Below, piece after piece: positions 44,096 to 52,951 of a stretch of 64,000 nt of DNA (positions are counted from its first letter, which is position 1; each line of letters begins with the position of its first letter). The DNA is from an uncultured Acidimicrobiales bacterium. Its GTDB lineage: Bacteria; Actinomycetota; Acidimicrobiia; Acidimicrobiales; SHLQ01. Under the pieces are notes generated by a model. The model worked only from the letters and a program-made list of their open reading frames with translations. It made no database searches and was not told where the DNA came from. The DNA is taken from assembly GCA_938023735.1 (NCBI GenBank), contig CALJDK010000036.1, forward strand, positions 62,001 through 126,000, in the 5' to 3' direction. A program made the translations under genes and the position numbers.

Positions 44096-45571
44096 GTGAA
44101 CGTTCTCCGAGGCCACCCGTTCTTTGCTGCGATTGTTGCGGGCCTTTGTATCTGTGCGTCGATGCCCCCGTGGGGGTGGTGGCCACTGGCGTTCGTCGGC
44201 ATCGCGATTATCGACATCATCATCGCCAACCAGTCGCCTCGGCGACGGTTTGGGTTGGTGACTCTCGCTGGCCTGGCCTGGTTTCTTCCGGCCACTCTTT
44301 GGATGTTCGACCTCACTCCACCGGGCTATCCAATTGCGTGCTTGTACTTCGCATCGCTGTTTGGTGTCGCCGCAATGCTGGCGCCGGGTGGCGAAGGACG
44401 CCGCCTTGCGTTGCCAGCGACATTCGCCATGGCCGAACTGGTTCGCTGGAGTGCCCCGTTTGGCGGTATCCCGCTCGCCCACTTGGCGATGAGTCAGGTC
44501 AACGCCCCGCTTGCGTTTACGGCGCGTCTGTTTGGCACCTTGCTTCTGGTGGCACTGGTAGTGGTGGTGGGTGTGGGTTTGAGTGCCGTGCTGCAGCGCG
44601 AGTGGCGGCCCGCAGCATTGTCGGTGGTTGTGGTCGGTGTCGCGGTCGTTGCGGCCGGTGTGGCTCCGTTTGGCAAGACCGTGGAAACCATCGACGTCGC
44701 CGTCGTGCAGGGCGGGGGCCAGCAGCGCACGCGCGCCAGCGTCGAAGGGGCGCAACTGGTTTTCGACCGACATGTGGCCGCAACCCGCACCATCGACCGA
44801 GACGTCGATCTCATCGTGTGGCCCGAGAACGTGGTGAACCCACAGCCCGGTTCGTCGGTTGGCGGCAACGACAGCACCCTGTACGAGGACGAAGCTCGGC
44901 CCGCGCTTGAAGCACTCGCTCGCGACTACAACGCCGTACTGCTGCCCGGCTGGTTCACGATCCGACCTGAGGGAGGCCGCGACAACTTCACCGAGGCCAT
45001 CGAGCCCGACGGGTCGGTCTCGGACCGCTACGACAAGGTTCGCATCGTGCCGTTCGGCGAGTTCGTCCCGTTGCGAGGTTTGCTCGAACAGTTCTCCGAC
45101 GACCTTCCAACCGCCGATGTTGTTGCCGGCCAGGGACCCGCCGTCCTCGAAACATCGGTGGGCGACATCGGTATCGCCATCAGCTGGGAGATCTTCTTCG
45201 ATCGCCGGGGCCGAGACGGCATCGCCAACGGCGGCCGGGTCTTGGTGAACCCCACCAACGGGGCGTCGTACTGGCTCACCATTCTCCAAACGCAACAAGT
45301 GGCGTCGTCGCAACTGCGGGCAATCGAGAACGGCCGTTGGGTGCTACAGGCCGCCCCCACCGGATTTAGCGCCGTTGTGAGCCCTCGTGGCCGGGTGGTT
45401 GACCGCACTGGCATCAGCGAGGCGAAGGTCCTGTACGCCACCATCGGCTTGCGTGACGGCGAGACCATCGCAACTCGTTGGGGCTATTACCCAATGGTTG
45501 CGCTCTCGCTGCTGGCGTTTGCCATCGCCAGAGCGCAACACCGTCGCTCGGGCTCAGAGCGGGTCGACTAG
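44096..45571 (+). CDS. lnt: Apolipoprotein N-acyltransferase with Ser at the nucleophile site
   Basis: A 491-residue membrane enzyme. Residues 1-195 hold six to seven hydrophobic helices, and residues about 200-450 form the extracytoplasmic nitrilase-like domain. Glu244 in VWPENVV and Lys314 in RYDKVRIVPFGE match the catalytic Glu and Lys. The third residue, normally Cys in a CYE or CWE motif, is Ser363 in AISWEIFF (AGC codon). VLVNPTNGASYW and LRAIENGRWVLQAAPTG follow. The enzyme would acylate the N-terminal Cys of lipoproteins. GTG 44096 overlaps its own AAGGAG, so the start is uncertain or the transcript is leaderless. Confidence 0.9.
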   Translation: MNVLRGHPFFAAIVAGLCICASMPPWGWWPLAFVGIAIIDIIIANQSPRRRFGLVTLAGLAWFLPATLWMFDLTPPGYPIACLYFASLFGVAAMLAPGGEGRRLALPATFAMAELVRWSAPFGGIPLAHLAMSQVNAPLAFTARLFGTLLLVALVVVVGVGLSAVLQREWRPAALSVVVVGVAVVAAGVAPFGKTVETIDVAVVQGGGQQRTRASVEGAQLVFDRHVAATRTIDRDVDLIVWPENVVNPQPGSSVGGNDSTLYEDEARPALEALARDYNAVLLPGWFTIRPEGGRDNFTEAIEPDGSVSDRYDKVRIVPFGEFVPLRGLLEQFSDDLPTADVVAGQGPAVLETSVGDIGIAISWEIFFDRRGRDGIANGGRVLVNPTNGASYWLTILQTQQVASSQLRAIENGRWVLQAAPTGFSAVVSPRGRVVDRTGISEAKVLYATIGLRDGETIATRWGYYPMVALSLLAFAIARAQHRRSGSERVD

Positions 45572-45574
45572 GCG

Positions 45575-46366
45575 CTAGTTCGACCGGACATCCGATGCGC
45601 CTGAGGTGGACACATCGATTGCTGCACCGCCGCCAACCGTCACGTCCGAGGAGCCCTCGGCCTTGCCCGAGACCGAGTCGGTGGCCGTGAGCAACAGGTC
45701 GCTCGCGCCGTTTAGGTCGATATCGACGGTGCTCCACGTAAGCCCCGAGAGGTGGGCCGACGACGACCCGTTCATGTCGATGTTGCCTCGCCTAGCAGCA
45801 CCGGTGATGAGAATGTCCGCCGCTCCCTCGAGTTCGATATCGAGGGTGTCGACCTCGAGAGATGCCACCTCTACCGTCGATGCACCCTCGACCTGGATGT
45901 CGATCAGATCGGTTACGTCGCCCTCAACCACAACCGAGGTGGCCCCTCCGGCTTCAAGCGATACCAGGGTGGGCACCGTGACCGTTGCGGTGGGTGTGAT
46001 GTTGGGGTCGAGGTTGCCCCGGGTGAAGCCGATGCGAAGCACCGAACCATCGACCTTGACGTCGGTGTAGTCGGCGAAGTTGTCGTCGAGCACGATGGCG
46101 ACCGAAGGGTCTTGATCGTCGACGGTGATTTCGACGTCCCAGATGTCAGATACCTCAACCGAGTCGATGTCGGACAGGTCGAGGTCGAGCGTCTCCTCGC
46201 TCCTAACACCCGAGCCGTCCTCGGCGATGCCAACGCTGATATTGATGCTCCCGCATGCCGAGGCCATGAGTGCGATAGCGGCGAGCAGCGCGGCGATTCC
46301 GAGCCGACGAGGGCCGAGGCGGGGCGATGGTTGTGGACGGGCCGAGATGACGTTGTTGCTATTCAT
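45575..46366 (-). CDS. DUF2807 (GIN-domain) lipoprotein
   Basis: A 263-residue protein. A signal peptide with lipobox-like LMASACG places the lipidated Cys near residue 38. The remainder is a long right-handed beta-helix-like region of short repeated strands rich in Asp, Ser, Val and Gly (for example VEGASTVEVASLEV, LEGAADILITGAA), typical of DUF2807 head domains. It is probably an anchored surface protein; function unknown. It is convergent with lnt, three bases apart. Confidence 0.88.
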   Translation of the reverse strand: MNSNNVISARPQPSPRLGPRRLGIAALLAAIALMASACGSINISVGIAEDGSGVRSEETLDLDLSDIDSVEVSDIWDVEITVDDQDPSVAIVLDDNFADYTDVKVDGSVLRIGFTRGNLDPNITPTATVTVPTLVSLEAGGATSVVVEGDVTDLIDIQVEGASTVEVASLEVDTLDIELEGAADILITGAARRGNIDMNGSSSAHLSGLTWSTVDIDLNGASDLLLTATDSVSGKAEGSSDVTVGGGAAIDVSTSGASDVRSN

Positions 46367-46549
46367 AGGGTTAGTTTCCGCCTGCTGGCGCAGTCGTCCT
46401 ATCGGGAATTCCCCTGAGACAAACCCTGAGAACCCCGAGACAGGTCGGGGTCCCCCTGCGCTGCCGCTGTGCCCGGTCGTCGCTCAAGTTCCTGCATACC
46501 CACGCCGACAACCTTGAGGCAACTATCGGACACAAGGCGGGAACCGCAC

Positions 46550-47038
46550 ATGACAATGCAGCAGATCTTTATGGGACACGGCCGAGTCGGACGGCTCCAG
46601 TACTTCCTCACCAGCATCGCTATCGCGATCGTTAGCTGGATCCCGGCGGTGGCGACGTCATCGACCGACCCCCTTACTGGTCAGGCCTCGTTTCATCCCA
46701 TTGGTTGGCTTGCACTTCTCATTGGATCGGTCGCCCACATCTCGAACTCTGCTCGGCGCTGCCACGACATCAACAAGTCTGGCTTCTACCAGCTGCTGAT
46801 GGGCATCCCGCTCGTTGGTCTGGTCTTTGCCATTCAACTCCTGTTCGAGAAGGGCACCCCGGGAACCAACAGCTACGGCCCGCCCACAGGAGCCGTTGTC
46901 ACCAACGAAAAAGCCATGGCAATGCGTATGGAACGCATCCAGGAGACCGCCGACCAAACCAATGGTCCGGCCGGCGAGTACTACAACGAAGATGGCTCGT
47001 TCAACATGGACGGAATCTTCCAGGGCTCAAACAAGTAG
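46550..47038 (+). CDS. DUF805 membrane protein
   Basis: A 162-residue protein starting MTMQQIFMGHGRVGRLQYF, the typical DUF805 N terminus (F-x-G-R-x-x-R-x-x-Y/F). Two or three hydrophobic helices follow, and the diagnostic NSARRCHDINKSGFYQLL lies near residue 73. The family's function is unknown. GCGGGA upstream of ATG 46550 supports the start. The tail is soluble and acidic (GEYYNEDGSFNMDGIF). Confidence 0.86.
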   Translation: MTMQQIFMGHGRVGRLQYFLTSIAIAIVSWIPAVATSSTDPLTGQASFHPIGWLALLIGSVAHISNSARRCHDINKSGFYQLLMGIPLVGLVFAIQLLFEKGTPGTNSYGPPTGAVVTNEKAMAMRMERIQETADQTNGPAGEYYNEDGSFNMDGIFQGSNK

Positions 47039-47065
47039 CCGCTTTGTCCTGCCGTAGCTCGGCGT

Positions 47066-47503
47066 TTAGAGCTCGATCATGACGGTGCACGGGCCGTCGT
47101 TGGTGAGATCGACGCTCATGTCGGCTCGAAAGATCCCGGTTTCGACGGGCACACCGAGTGTCCGAAGCTCGTCGATGACCACCTGAACCAACGGCTCGGC
47201 AACATCGGGCTTTGCTGCGGCGATCCAGCTGGGTCGTCGGCCCTTGGCCGTGTCGCCGTACAGCGTGAACTGGCTGATCGCGAGCACCGAGCCTCCAACA
47301 TCGAGAACCGAGCGGTTCATCACGCCGTCTTCGTCGTCCATCACCCGAAGGTGGGCGATCTTCTCGGCAAGCTTGCGCGCCAACGCTTCGTCATCGTCGT
47401 GAGTCACGCCAATGAGTGCCACAAGCCCGGCATCGATCTGCCCGACCACTTCGTCGGCAACGGTCACCGATGCCCTGGTAACGCGTTGCACTAGTGCTCT
47501 CAC
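47066..47503 (-). CDS. dtd: D-aminoacyl-tRNA deacylase
   Basis: A 145-residue enzyme that removes D-amino acids from tRNA. The full family pattern is present: [15 protein letters not shown] at the start, [27 protein letters not shown] in the middle and [11 protein letters not shown] at the end, the DTD cross-subunit GP motif region. GTG 47503 is preceded by GAGGG. Upstream lies an array of 15-bp tandem repeats. Confidence 0.95.
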   Translation of the reverse strand: MRALVQRVTRASVTVADEVVGQIDAGLVALIGVTHDDDEALARKLAEKIAHLRVMDDEDGVMNRSVLDVGGSVLAISQFTLYGDTAKGRRPSWIAAAKPDVAEPLVQVVIDELRTLGVPVETGIFRADMSVDLTNDGPCTVMIEL

Positions 47504-47515
47504 GCGGTTTCCCTC

Positions 47516-47605
47516 AAGGTGGTGCCCCTAAAGGCTGTGCCCCTAAAGGCTGTGCCCCTGAAGGCGGTGCTCCTCAAGGCGGTGCTCCTAAAAACCGTGC
47601 CGCTC
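47516..47605. repeat. 15-bp tandem repeat, about six copies
   Basis: Units begin at 47516, 47531, 47546, 47561, 47576 and 47591. The consensus on the plus strand is AAGGC-TGTGCCCCTA; the last copy is degenerate. They occupy the whole gap between the epimerase stop and the dtd start. On the transcribed (minus) strand each unit carries AGGGGC, a Shine-Dalgarno-like core. Confidence 0.85.
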
Positions 47606-48620
47606 ACTGAATAGCCAGCTTGCCGACGGCCTTCGCCGGAATTTCGCCGATCTCGTGGAGCCACAGCAACGTGTCGGCCAGGGTGTCGACCAGCGGACGA
47701 AAAGCAAGGCCCAACTCGTCGGTCGTGGCCGACTGATCGGCCGGCTTGAAGTTGTACAGGTAGTCGTAGGCTTCGCTGGTGACCACCAGGTCCTTGCCGT
47801 ACTTGCGCGCCAGGTCGCCCGCCTTCCCCCATGCCTTCATAAATGCCGGCGGCACTTTCGGCGTCTTGAGGTCGGTGCGCCCGGTGGCTTTAGCGACGAG
47901 CTCGGCCAACGTTTCGTGGTCGAGGTAGCGACCCCACAGCAAGTAGCGACGGGCGCCGTTGCCAGGCTCCATTGCCAACGTGATGGCCTTCGCAATGTCG
48001 CGCACATCGACATACGCGCCAGTCATGCCACCTACCGGCAGCGCTTGCGTTACCCAAACCTTCACGCCACCCATGAGCTCGCCCATGTTCGGATCGTGAG
48101 GACCCATCACACCAGCCGGGTACAGGATGGTCACCGGATGGTCGCCAGCTTGGAGTTCGCGGGCATATCGCTCGACCTCGGCCTTGGTTTGGCCATACGC
48201 GGTGTCGAACGTTCCGACGGGATGATCGGGGGTCACCGGGTCGGTAGTGAACGGAAAGAGTGCCGATGAACTCGAAATATGGATGATGGGATCGCAGCCC
48301 TCGGCGATGGCGGCATCGAGCACATTCTTGGCGCCAACAACGTTCGTTTCTCGAATCCGTGCCTCGGACGCGGGGTCGGTAGCGACGACGGCCGCAGCGT
48401 GAACCACACCGTGACACCCCTGGATAGCTGTCCTCACCGATTCGGCGTCGGTGATATCGCCCTTGGTGAAGCTGGACGGTCGAACCCCGTGGGGTTTAAA
48501 CACTCGGTCGATTTTGTCCGGATCACGCACCAGCAGCCGAACCTCATGGCCCGCTCGAATCAGCGCTGCTGTGGCATGGGACCCCACAAACCCAGTTCCA
48601 CCGGTCAGCAGTATTCTCAT
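47604..48620 (-). CDS. NAD-dependent epimerase/dehydratase family protein
   Basis: A 338-residue extended SDR. The N terminus MRILLTGGTGFVGSHAT carries the GxxGxxG motif, GVVHAAAVVA lies near residue 75, and YGQTKAEVERYAREL supplies the catalytic Tyr and Lys (YxxxK). ILYPAGVMGPHDPNMGEL follows. Members act on nucleotide sugars or on ketone/aldehyde substrates; the residues after 200 look more like the dihydroflavonol-reductase branch. CGGAG lies eight bases ahead of ATG 48620. Confidence 0.9.
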   Translation of the reverse strand: MRILLTGGTGFVGSHATAALIRAGHEVRLLVRDPDKIDRVFKPHGVRPSSFTKGDITDAESVRTAIQGCHGVVHAAAVVATDPASEARIRETNVVGAKNVLDAAIAEGCDPIIHISSSSALFPFTTDPVTPDHPVGTFDTAYGQTKAEVERYARELQAGDHPVTILYPAGVMGPHDPNMGELMGGVKVWVTQALPVGGMTGAYVDVRDIAKAITLAMEPGNGARRYLLWGRYLDHETLAELVAKATGRTDLKTPKVPPAFMKAWGKAGDLARKYGKDLVVTSEAYDYLYNFKPADQSATTDELGLAFRPLVDTLADTLLWLHEIGEIPAKAVGKLAIQ

Positions 48621-48680
48621 CGCTCAAACTCCGTTCGTCGCTCACCGATCTCACAACACCGATCACCCGACAAGTATCGC

Positions 48681-48753
48681 GTTACCCGGAGGTAACAAAT
48701 TCGTTACAACCTGCAATGCTTGGCATACAACTCCCTGTGACCTTGTTGTCACA
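48681..48753. promoter_or_regulatory. Two inverted repeats in a divergent promoter region
   Basis: GTTACC-CGGA-GGTAAC at 48681-48696 and TGTGAC-CTTGTT-GTCACA at 48736-48753 are perfect dyads. They lie between the epimerase (minus) and the glycosyltransferase operon (plus). The second resembles a CRP/GlxR site (TGTGA/TCACA half-sites) but with eight rather than six bases between half-sites. Confidence 0.45.
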
Positions 48754-48799
48754 ACCCGGAATTGACCCCAGCTCTCCAGAAGGTGAGGCTTGTCCTCTT

Positions 48800-50134
48800 A
48801 TGCCTAGTTCGTCTGATTCTCCGGTGCGAGATTCTTCATCGCCGACTTCACCGGAATCGCAGGATTCCCCACTTCGCATTGCCCTACTGTCCTACCGCGG
48901 GAAACCACATGTTGGCGGCCAGGGCGTCTACGTGCGGCACCTGTCAAAGGCCCTGGTTGATTTGGGGCACCATGTCGAGGTGCTGGGCGGGCAACCGTTC
49001 CCCGTCGTCGACGAACGAGTACCCCTCATCGAGCTACCAAGCCTCGATATCTACAACGACAAGTACCCCATGCGGAAGCCTCGGGTCTGGGAGTACAACG
49101 ACATGGTCGACGTGCTCGAATCCGCCTCGTTCAGCATGGGCAACTTTTCCGAGCCGATGGCCTTTAGTTGGCGGGCCTATCGCCACCTTAAGCCCCGCGC
49201 CCACGAGTTCGACTTGGTGCACGACAACCAGACACTGGGCTGGGGTGTTCTGGCCATGCAGGAGAAGCTCGGCCTTCCGGTTCTCAGCACCATTCATCAC
49301 CCCATCACCGTCGACCGCAAGCTCGAAATCGAACACTCCAAGAACAAGTGGCAGGAGTTCGGAAAGCGCCGCTGGTACGCCTTCACCAAGATGCAGACCC
49401 AGGTCGCCAAGCGCATGACACGGGTCATGACCGTGTCCGAGAATTCGAAGAAGGACATCTCGGCCGACCATCAGGTTCCACTCGACCGCATCCACGTGGT
49501 GCCGGTAGGTGTCGACCCCGAATTGTTCCTGCCGGTCCCCGGCGTCGAGCGTGTGCCGGGCAAACTCGTTACCACCGCCAGCGCCGACGTTGCCATGAAG
49601 GGCCTCACCTTCTTGCTCGATGCGGTCGCCAAACTGCGCACCGAACGCCACATCGAACTCACCATTATCGGCAAGCCCAAAGAGGGTCTCAGCCTCGACA
49701 AGATCCGCGACCTCGGCCTGGAAGATGCCGTCACCTGGGTGAGCGGAGTGCCCGACGAACGCATTGTCGAGCTCTACAGCGAAGCCGAACTGGCCGTCGT
49801 GCCCTCGCTCTATGAAGGCTTCTCACTGCCCGCCATCGAGGCGATGTCGTGCGGTGTACCCCTGGTGGCAACCACCGGTGGTGCCCTTCCCGAGGTGGCC
49901 GGAACCCACGGCGAAACCTGCTTCCTCGTGCCGCCAGGCGACAGCGAAGCGCTTGCTGCCCAAATCGGCCAAGCGCTCGACGACCCTGAACTCCGGGCAA
50001 AGATTGGCGCCCAAGGCCGAGAGCGGGTCAAGAGCCAGTGGAGCTGGTATCACACGGCGGTCAAGACCGTCGATCAGTATCGTGCCGTCCTGGCGGAGTT
50101 CGAGGCGAAGAAGAACGTAGAGGCAACGAACTAA
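48800..50134 (+). CDS. Glycosyltransferase family 4
   Basis: A 444-residue GT-B fold glycosyltransferase. Acceptor-side SYRGKPHVGGQGVYVRHLSKAL lies near residue 31, VMTVSENSKKDI midway, and the donor-binding EGFSLPAIEAMSCGVPLVAT (E-x7-E) near 360. The first 25 residues are Ser- and Pro-rich. The protein resembles the GT4 enzymes found next to methyltransferases and toroid proteins in actinobacteria. The stop shares one base with the next start (TAATG). An ATG at 48716 is in frame, so the true N terminus may be longer. Confidence 0.92.
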   Translation: MPSSSDSPVRDSSSPTSPESQDSPLRIALLSYRGKPHVGGQGVYVRHLSKALVDLGHHVEVLGGQPFPVVDERVPLIELPSLDIYNDKYPMRKPRVWEYNDMVDVLESASFSMGNFSEPMAFSWRAYRHLKPRAHEFDLVHDNQTLGWGVLAMQEKLGLPVLSTIHHPITVDRKLEIEHSKNKWQEFGKRRWYAFTKMQTQVAKRMTRVMTVSENSKKDISADHQVPLDRIHVVPVGVDPELFLPVPGVERVPGKLVTTASADVAMKGLTFLLDAVAKLRTERHIELTIIGKPKEGLSLDKIRDLGLEDAVTWVSGVPDERIVELYSEAELAVVPSLYEGFSLPAIEAMSCGVPLVATTGGALPEVAGTHGETCFLVPPGDSEALAAQIGQALDDPELRAKIGAQGRERVKSQWSWYHTAVKTVDQYRAVLAEFEAKKNVEATN

Positions 50135-50922
50135 TGCTCACCGTTGATTACGACCGGCTCGAACTGCGCGCCGGTGAAATGGTTCTCGATCTTGGCGCCG
50201 GTTTCGGCCGTCACGCGTTCGAAAGCCTCCGCCGCGGCGCAACCGTTGTGGCCTGTGACCTCGCTTGGGACGAGCTGATTTCGGTAGCCAACACCGCAGT
50301 CGCCATGGACGAGGTCGGCGAGATTCCTACGGGAGCAACGCTGTCGGTGGCCAACGGCGACGCCACCAAGCTCCCCTTCGCCGACAACAGCTTCGACCGC
50401 ATCATCGCCTCAGAGGTCATGGAGCACATCCCCGACGACTCGGCGGCACTGGTCGAACTCACTCGAGTGCTCCGGCCCGGCGGCATCATCGCGATCACCG
50501 TTCCGGCGTCGCTTCCCGAGAAGATTTGCTGGAAGCTCTCCGACGAGTACTACGCCCCCAAGTCGGTTGGCGGCCATGTCCGCATCTACTCGGGCGATGA
50601 GCTTCCCAACAAGATGAAGAGCACCGGTCTCGACCCCATCGACGATCATCGAGCCCACGCACTGCACTCGCCGTACTGGTGGATACGCTGTGCGGTCGGT
50701 CCTCATCGCGATATCGACGACCACCCGCTCACCAAGGCGTATCACAAGCTCTTGGTTTGGGATATCGCCAAAGCTCCGGCCCTCACCCGAGTGTCAGAGC
50801 GCGTTCTTAACCCGGTGCTCGGCAAGAGCATCATTCATTACGGAAAGAAGCCAGGACGGGTTCCCGTTCCGCTGACAGCCGAATCTGCTGCCACCTCGGA
50901 GCCTGAAAATGTCCCAGCCTGA
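50134..50922 (+). CDS. Class I SAM-dependent methyltransferase
   Basis: A 262-residue enzyme. Motif I VLDLGAGFGRHAFE lies near residue 17, the acidic strand-2 end in ACDLAWDEL, and motif post-I/II LPFADNSFDRIIASEVMEHIPDD near 74-96. LTRVLRPGGIIAITVPA follows, and the C-terminal half holds YEKP-like polar segments. It starts inside the glycosyltransferase stop and overlaps the toroid gene, so the three are one operon. It would methylate the glycan or lipid product. Confidence 0.9.
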   Translation: MLTVDYDRLELRAGEMVLDLGAGFGRHAFESLRRGATVVACDLAWDELISVANTAVAMDEVGEIPTGATLSVANGDATKLPFADNSFDRIIASEVMEHIPDDSAALVELTRVLRPGGIIAITVPASLPEKICWKLSDEYYAPKSVGGHVRIYSGDELPNKMKSTGLDPIDDHRAHALHSPYWWIRCAVGPHRDIDDHPLTKAYHKLLVWDIAKAPALTRVSERVLNPVLGKSIIHYGKKPGRVPVPLTAESAATSEPENVPA

Positions 50923-51988
50923 ACTCATCATTCCTGAGCTTCCAGGAATCATTACCGCATCCGATATCGAGCTCACCGCCGACGGCCTCGTCGAGTGGCA
51001 GCTGTCATCGGGCATGATCCCCTGGTTCCCCGGCGGCCATGCCGATCCGTGGAACCACATCGAAGCAGCGATGGCCCTTGCGGTATCGGGTCGTATCGAG
51101 GCCGCCGAGAAGGCCTACCAATGGCTCGTCGACATTCAGCGCGAAGACGGTTCGTGGCATCAGTACTACCTCGAGAACGAGGTCGAGCAAGACAAACTCG
51201 ATGCCAACGTCATCGCCTACATCGCCGCAGGCGCCTGGCACCACTATCTGGTCACCAACGATCAGGGCTTCCTCGAGACGCTGTGGCCAGTGGTCGACAA
51301 AGCCATCGAATTCGTTCTTGAACTGCAACAGCCGCGGGGCGAGATCCTCTGGGCGCGACACGCCGACGGAACGCCGTGGTCGTTTGCGCTGCTCACTGGC
51401 TCGTCGAGCATCTGCCACAGCCTTCGTTGCGCCGTCGCCATCGCCGAACACCTTGGCCAGGAGCGTCCCGACTGGGAGCTCAGCCTAGGCATGCTCACCA
51501 ACGCCATCCGCTTCCATCGCGACGAAGCCTTCGCCCCCAAGCATCGCTGGGCGATGGACTGGTACTACCCCGTTCTTTGTGGCGCACTCACCGGCGAAGA
51601 AGGGTTGGCCCACCTGGCCAGCCGAAGCGAAGCGTTTGTAATGGCCGAGAAGGGCGTGCGTTGTGTCAGCGACCGCCCGTGGGTCACTGCCGCCGAAACC
51701 TGCGAATGCCTCATGGCGTACCTCAGCGTGGGCGAGGTCGACTTCGCCACCGATCTGTTCCGGTGGGCGCAAACGTTGCGCGACACCGACGGCCGCTACT
51801 TCACCGGGCTGGTCTACCCGCAGCTCGAGCACTTCCCCGGTGGCGAACGCTCCACCTACACCTCAGCAGCGGTCATTTTGGCGGCCGACGCTCTGGCCGA
51901 AGCATCGCCGGCATCGGGACTATTCTCGAAGCACGCCAACCTGCCCGAGATCATGGACGTCACCGACCGCAAGCCCAGCCTCGACTAG
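50909..51988 (+). CDS. Alpha/alpha-toroid protein (prenyltransferase/terpenoid cyclase fold)
   Basis: A 359-residue helical-repeat protein. Repeats resemble those of squalene-hopene cyclase-type toroids (AEKAYQWLVDIQREDGSWHQYYLE; FRWAQTLRDTDGRYFTGLV), with QxxDGSW-like motifs. The DxDD catalytic motif of class II cyclases is not obvious, so I call it only by fold. It is co-translated with the methyltransferase (14-base overlap). Its role in this cluster is unknown; a lipid-linked glycan step is a plausible inference. Confidence 0.75.
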   Translation: MSQPELIIPELPGIITASDIELTADGLVEWQLSSGMIPWFPGGHADPWNHIEAAMALAVSGRIEAAEKAYQWLVDIQREDGSWHQYYLENEVEQDKLDANVIAYIAAGAWHHYLVTNDQGFLETLWPVVDKAIEFVLELQQPRGEILWARHADGTPWSFALLTGSSSICHSLRCAVAIAEHLGQERPDWELSLGMLTNAIRFHRDEAFAPKHRWAMDWYYPVLCGALTGEEGLAHLASRSEAFVMAEKGVRCVSDRPWVTAAETCECLMAYLSVGEVDFATDLFRWAQTLRDTDGRYFTGLVYPQLEHFPGGERSTYTSAAVILAADALAEASPASGLFSKHANLPEIMDVTDRKPSLD

Positions 51989-51989
51989 T

Positions 51990-52013
51990 ACCGGTAGCCG
52001 CAAGGCAACCGGT
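51990..52013. terminator. Bidirectional hairpin terminator
   Basis: ACCGGT (51990-51995) pairs with ACCGGT (52008-52013); inside it GCC-GCAA-GGC forms a second stem with a GNRA tetraloop. It lies between convergent stop codons at 51988 and 52022. Confidence 0.6.
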
Positions 52014-52021
52014 CAACCGAG

Positions 52022-52951
52022 CTAGAGCTGGTCGATAACCCAGCCAATTCCCGCGCCGATCGGGATGATGAGCACCGCCACGATTGCCACAATCAGCGCG
52101 ATAACGGCGAAGACTCGCGACTGGTCCTTGGGCGGATTGCCGCAGCGACCAATGGTCTCGTACAAGGCCTTGAGCGGCGCTTCGAGGCTGAGCTGAATAC
52201 GACGGCTGGCGATTCCTGCGCCCTGCAGGATCACCCACGCAGCCACAGCAAGAAGCAGAAACAGGAATCCGATGAAGATAACCCGAGTGATCCAATTGGT
52301 AACCGCTGCGCCCACTGCGCTGACGATGACGTTGATGACCGTCGAGAGGACGGCACCACCAAGAAGGAACGTAGGCAGCGCCAGCGGGTTGCGTTTGTAG
52401 CCCTCCCGCAACCGTTCGGCTTGCACTCGGGCACGCACGATCATCTGGCGGTCGGGGTCGTCGATGAGCGTTGCTGCTTCACGGCGCGCATAGAGCTTGC
52501 GAAGGTTGTCGATGACCGACCCGACGTGGCTACGAATAATGAATCGGGTAACAAGCTGCACCAGAAACTGCGCGATCGGGGCAACGAACCCGAGGCTGCT
52601 GAAGTTGATGCCGCGGTCGCCGTTTCGGTCGAGAACTTCCAAGGACCGCATCACGGTTGTATGGGCCGACTCGAAACGTTCGGGGTGACCGAGCGGCCGT
52701 TTCGAGGCGATCTCCAAAATGATGTCGCCATCGACTTCGCTGGAGGCCCCGATTGTGCTCAGGAGGGCGGCGGCCGCTTCGCCATCGCTCTTGCGCAGGG
52801 TGAGGAATGCGTCGAAGGTTTCGTCGAGTTCGTCGAGCACCAGGCCCGAGCCATCGTCGTCGGAAACCGTCGCGTCGTCGAGGTCTTCAGCCGACAACAC
52901 ACCGGATGGCTGGTCTTCGCTGTCGTCTTTGTCGTCGCTACCGAACTTCAC
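52022..52951 (-). CDS. Membrane protein of unknown function
   Basis: A 309-residue protein. Residues 1-60 are Asp- and Ser-rich and soluble. Residues about 60-180 look helical, with an Arg-rich section (YARREAATLIDDPDRQMIVRA). Hydrophobic helices occur at about 195-245 and 280-305. I do not recognise a named family. The GTG start at 52951 has TACCTT seven bases upstream, another leaderless-type arrangement. Confidence 0.76.
   Translation of the reverse strand: MKFGSDDKDDSEDQPSGVLSAEDLDDATVSDDDGSGLVLDELDETFDAFLTLRKSDGEAAAALLSTIGASSEVDGDIILEIASKRPLGHPERFESAHTTVMRSLEVLDRNGDRGINFSSLGFVAPIAQFLVQLVTRFIIRSHVGSVIDNLRKLYARREAATLIDDPDRQMIVRARVQAERLREGYKRNPLALPTFLLGGAVLSTVINVIVSAVGAAVTNWITRVIFIGFLFLLLAVAAWVILQGAGIASRRIQLSLEAPLKALYETIGRCGNPPKDQSRVFAVIALIVAIVAVLIIPIGAGIGWVIDQL

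Noticed and set aside
47500-47832. Pentapeptide-like repeat protein (AFRGT units) over the 15-bp array
   Set aside because: The repeats translate in this frame, but the rest lies inside the epimerase in the wrong frame and no start or family pattern supports it.
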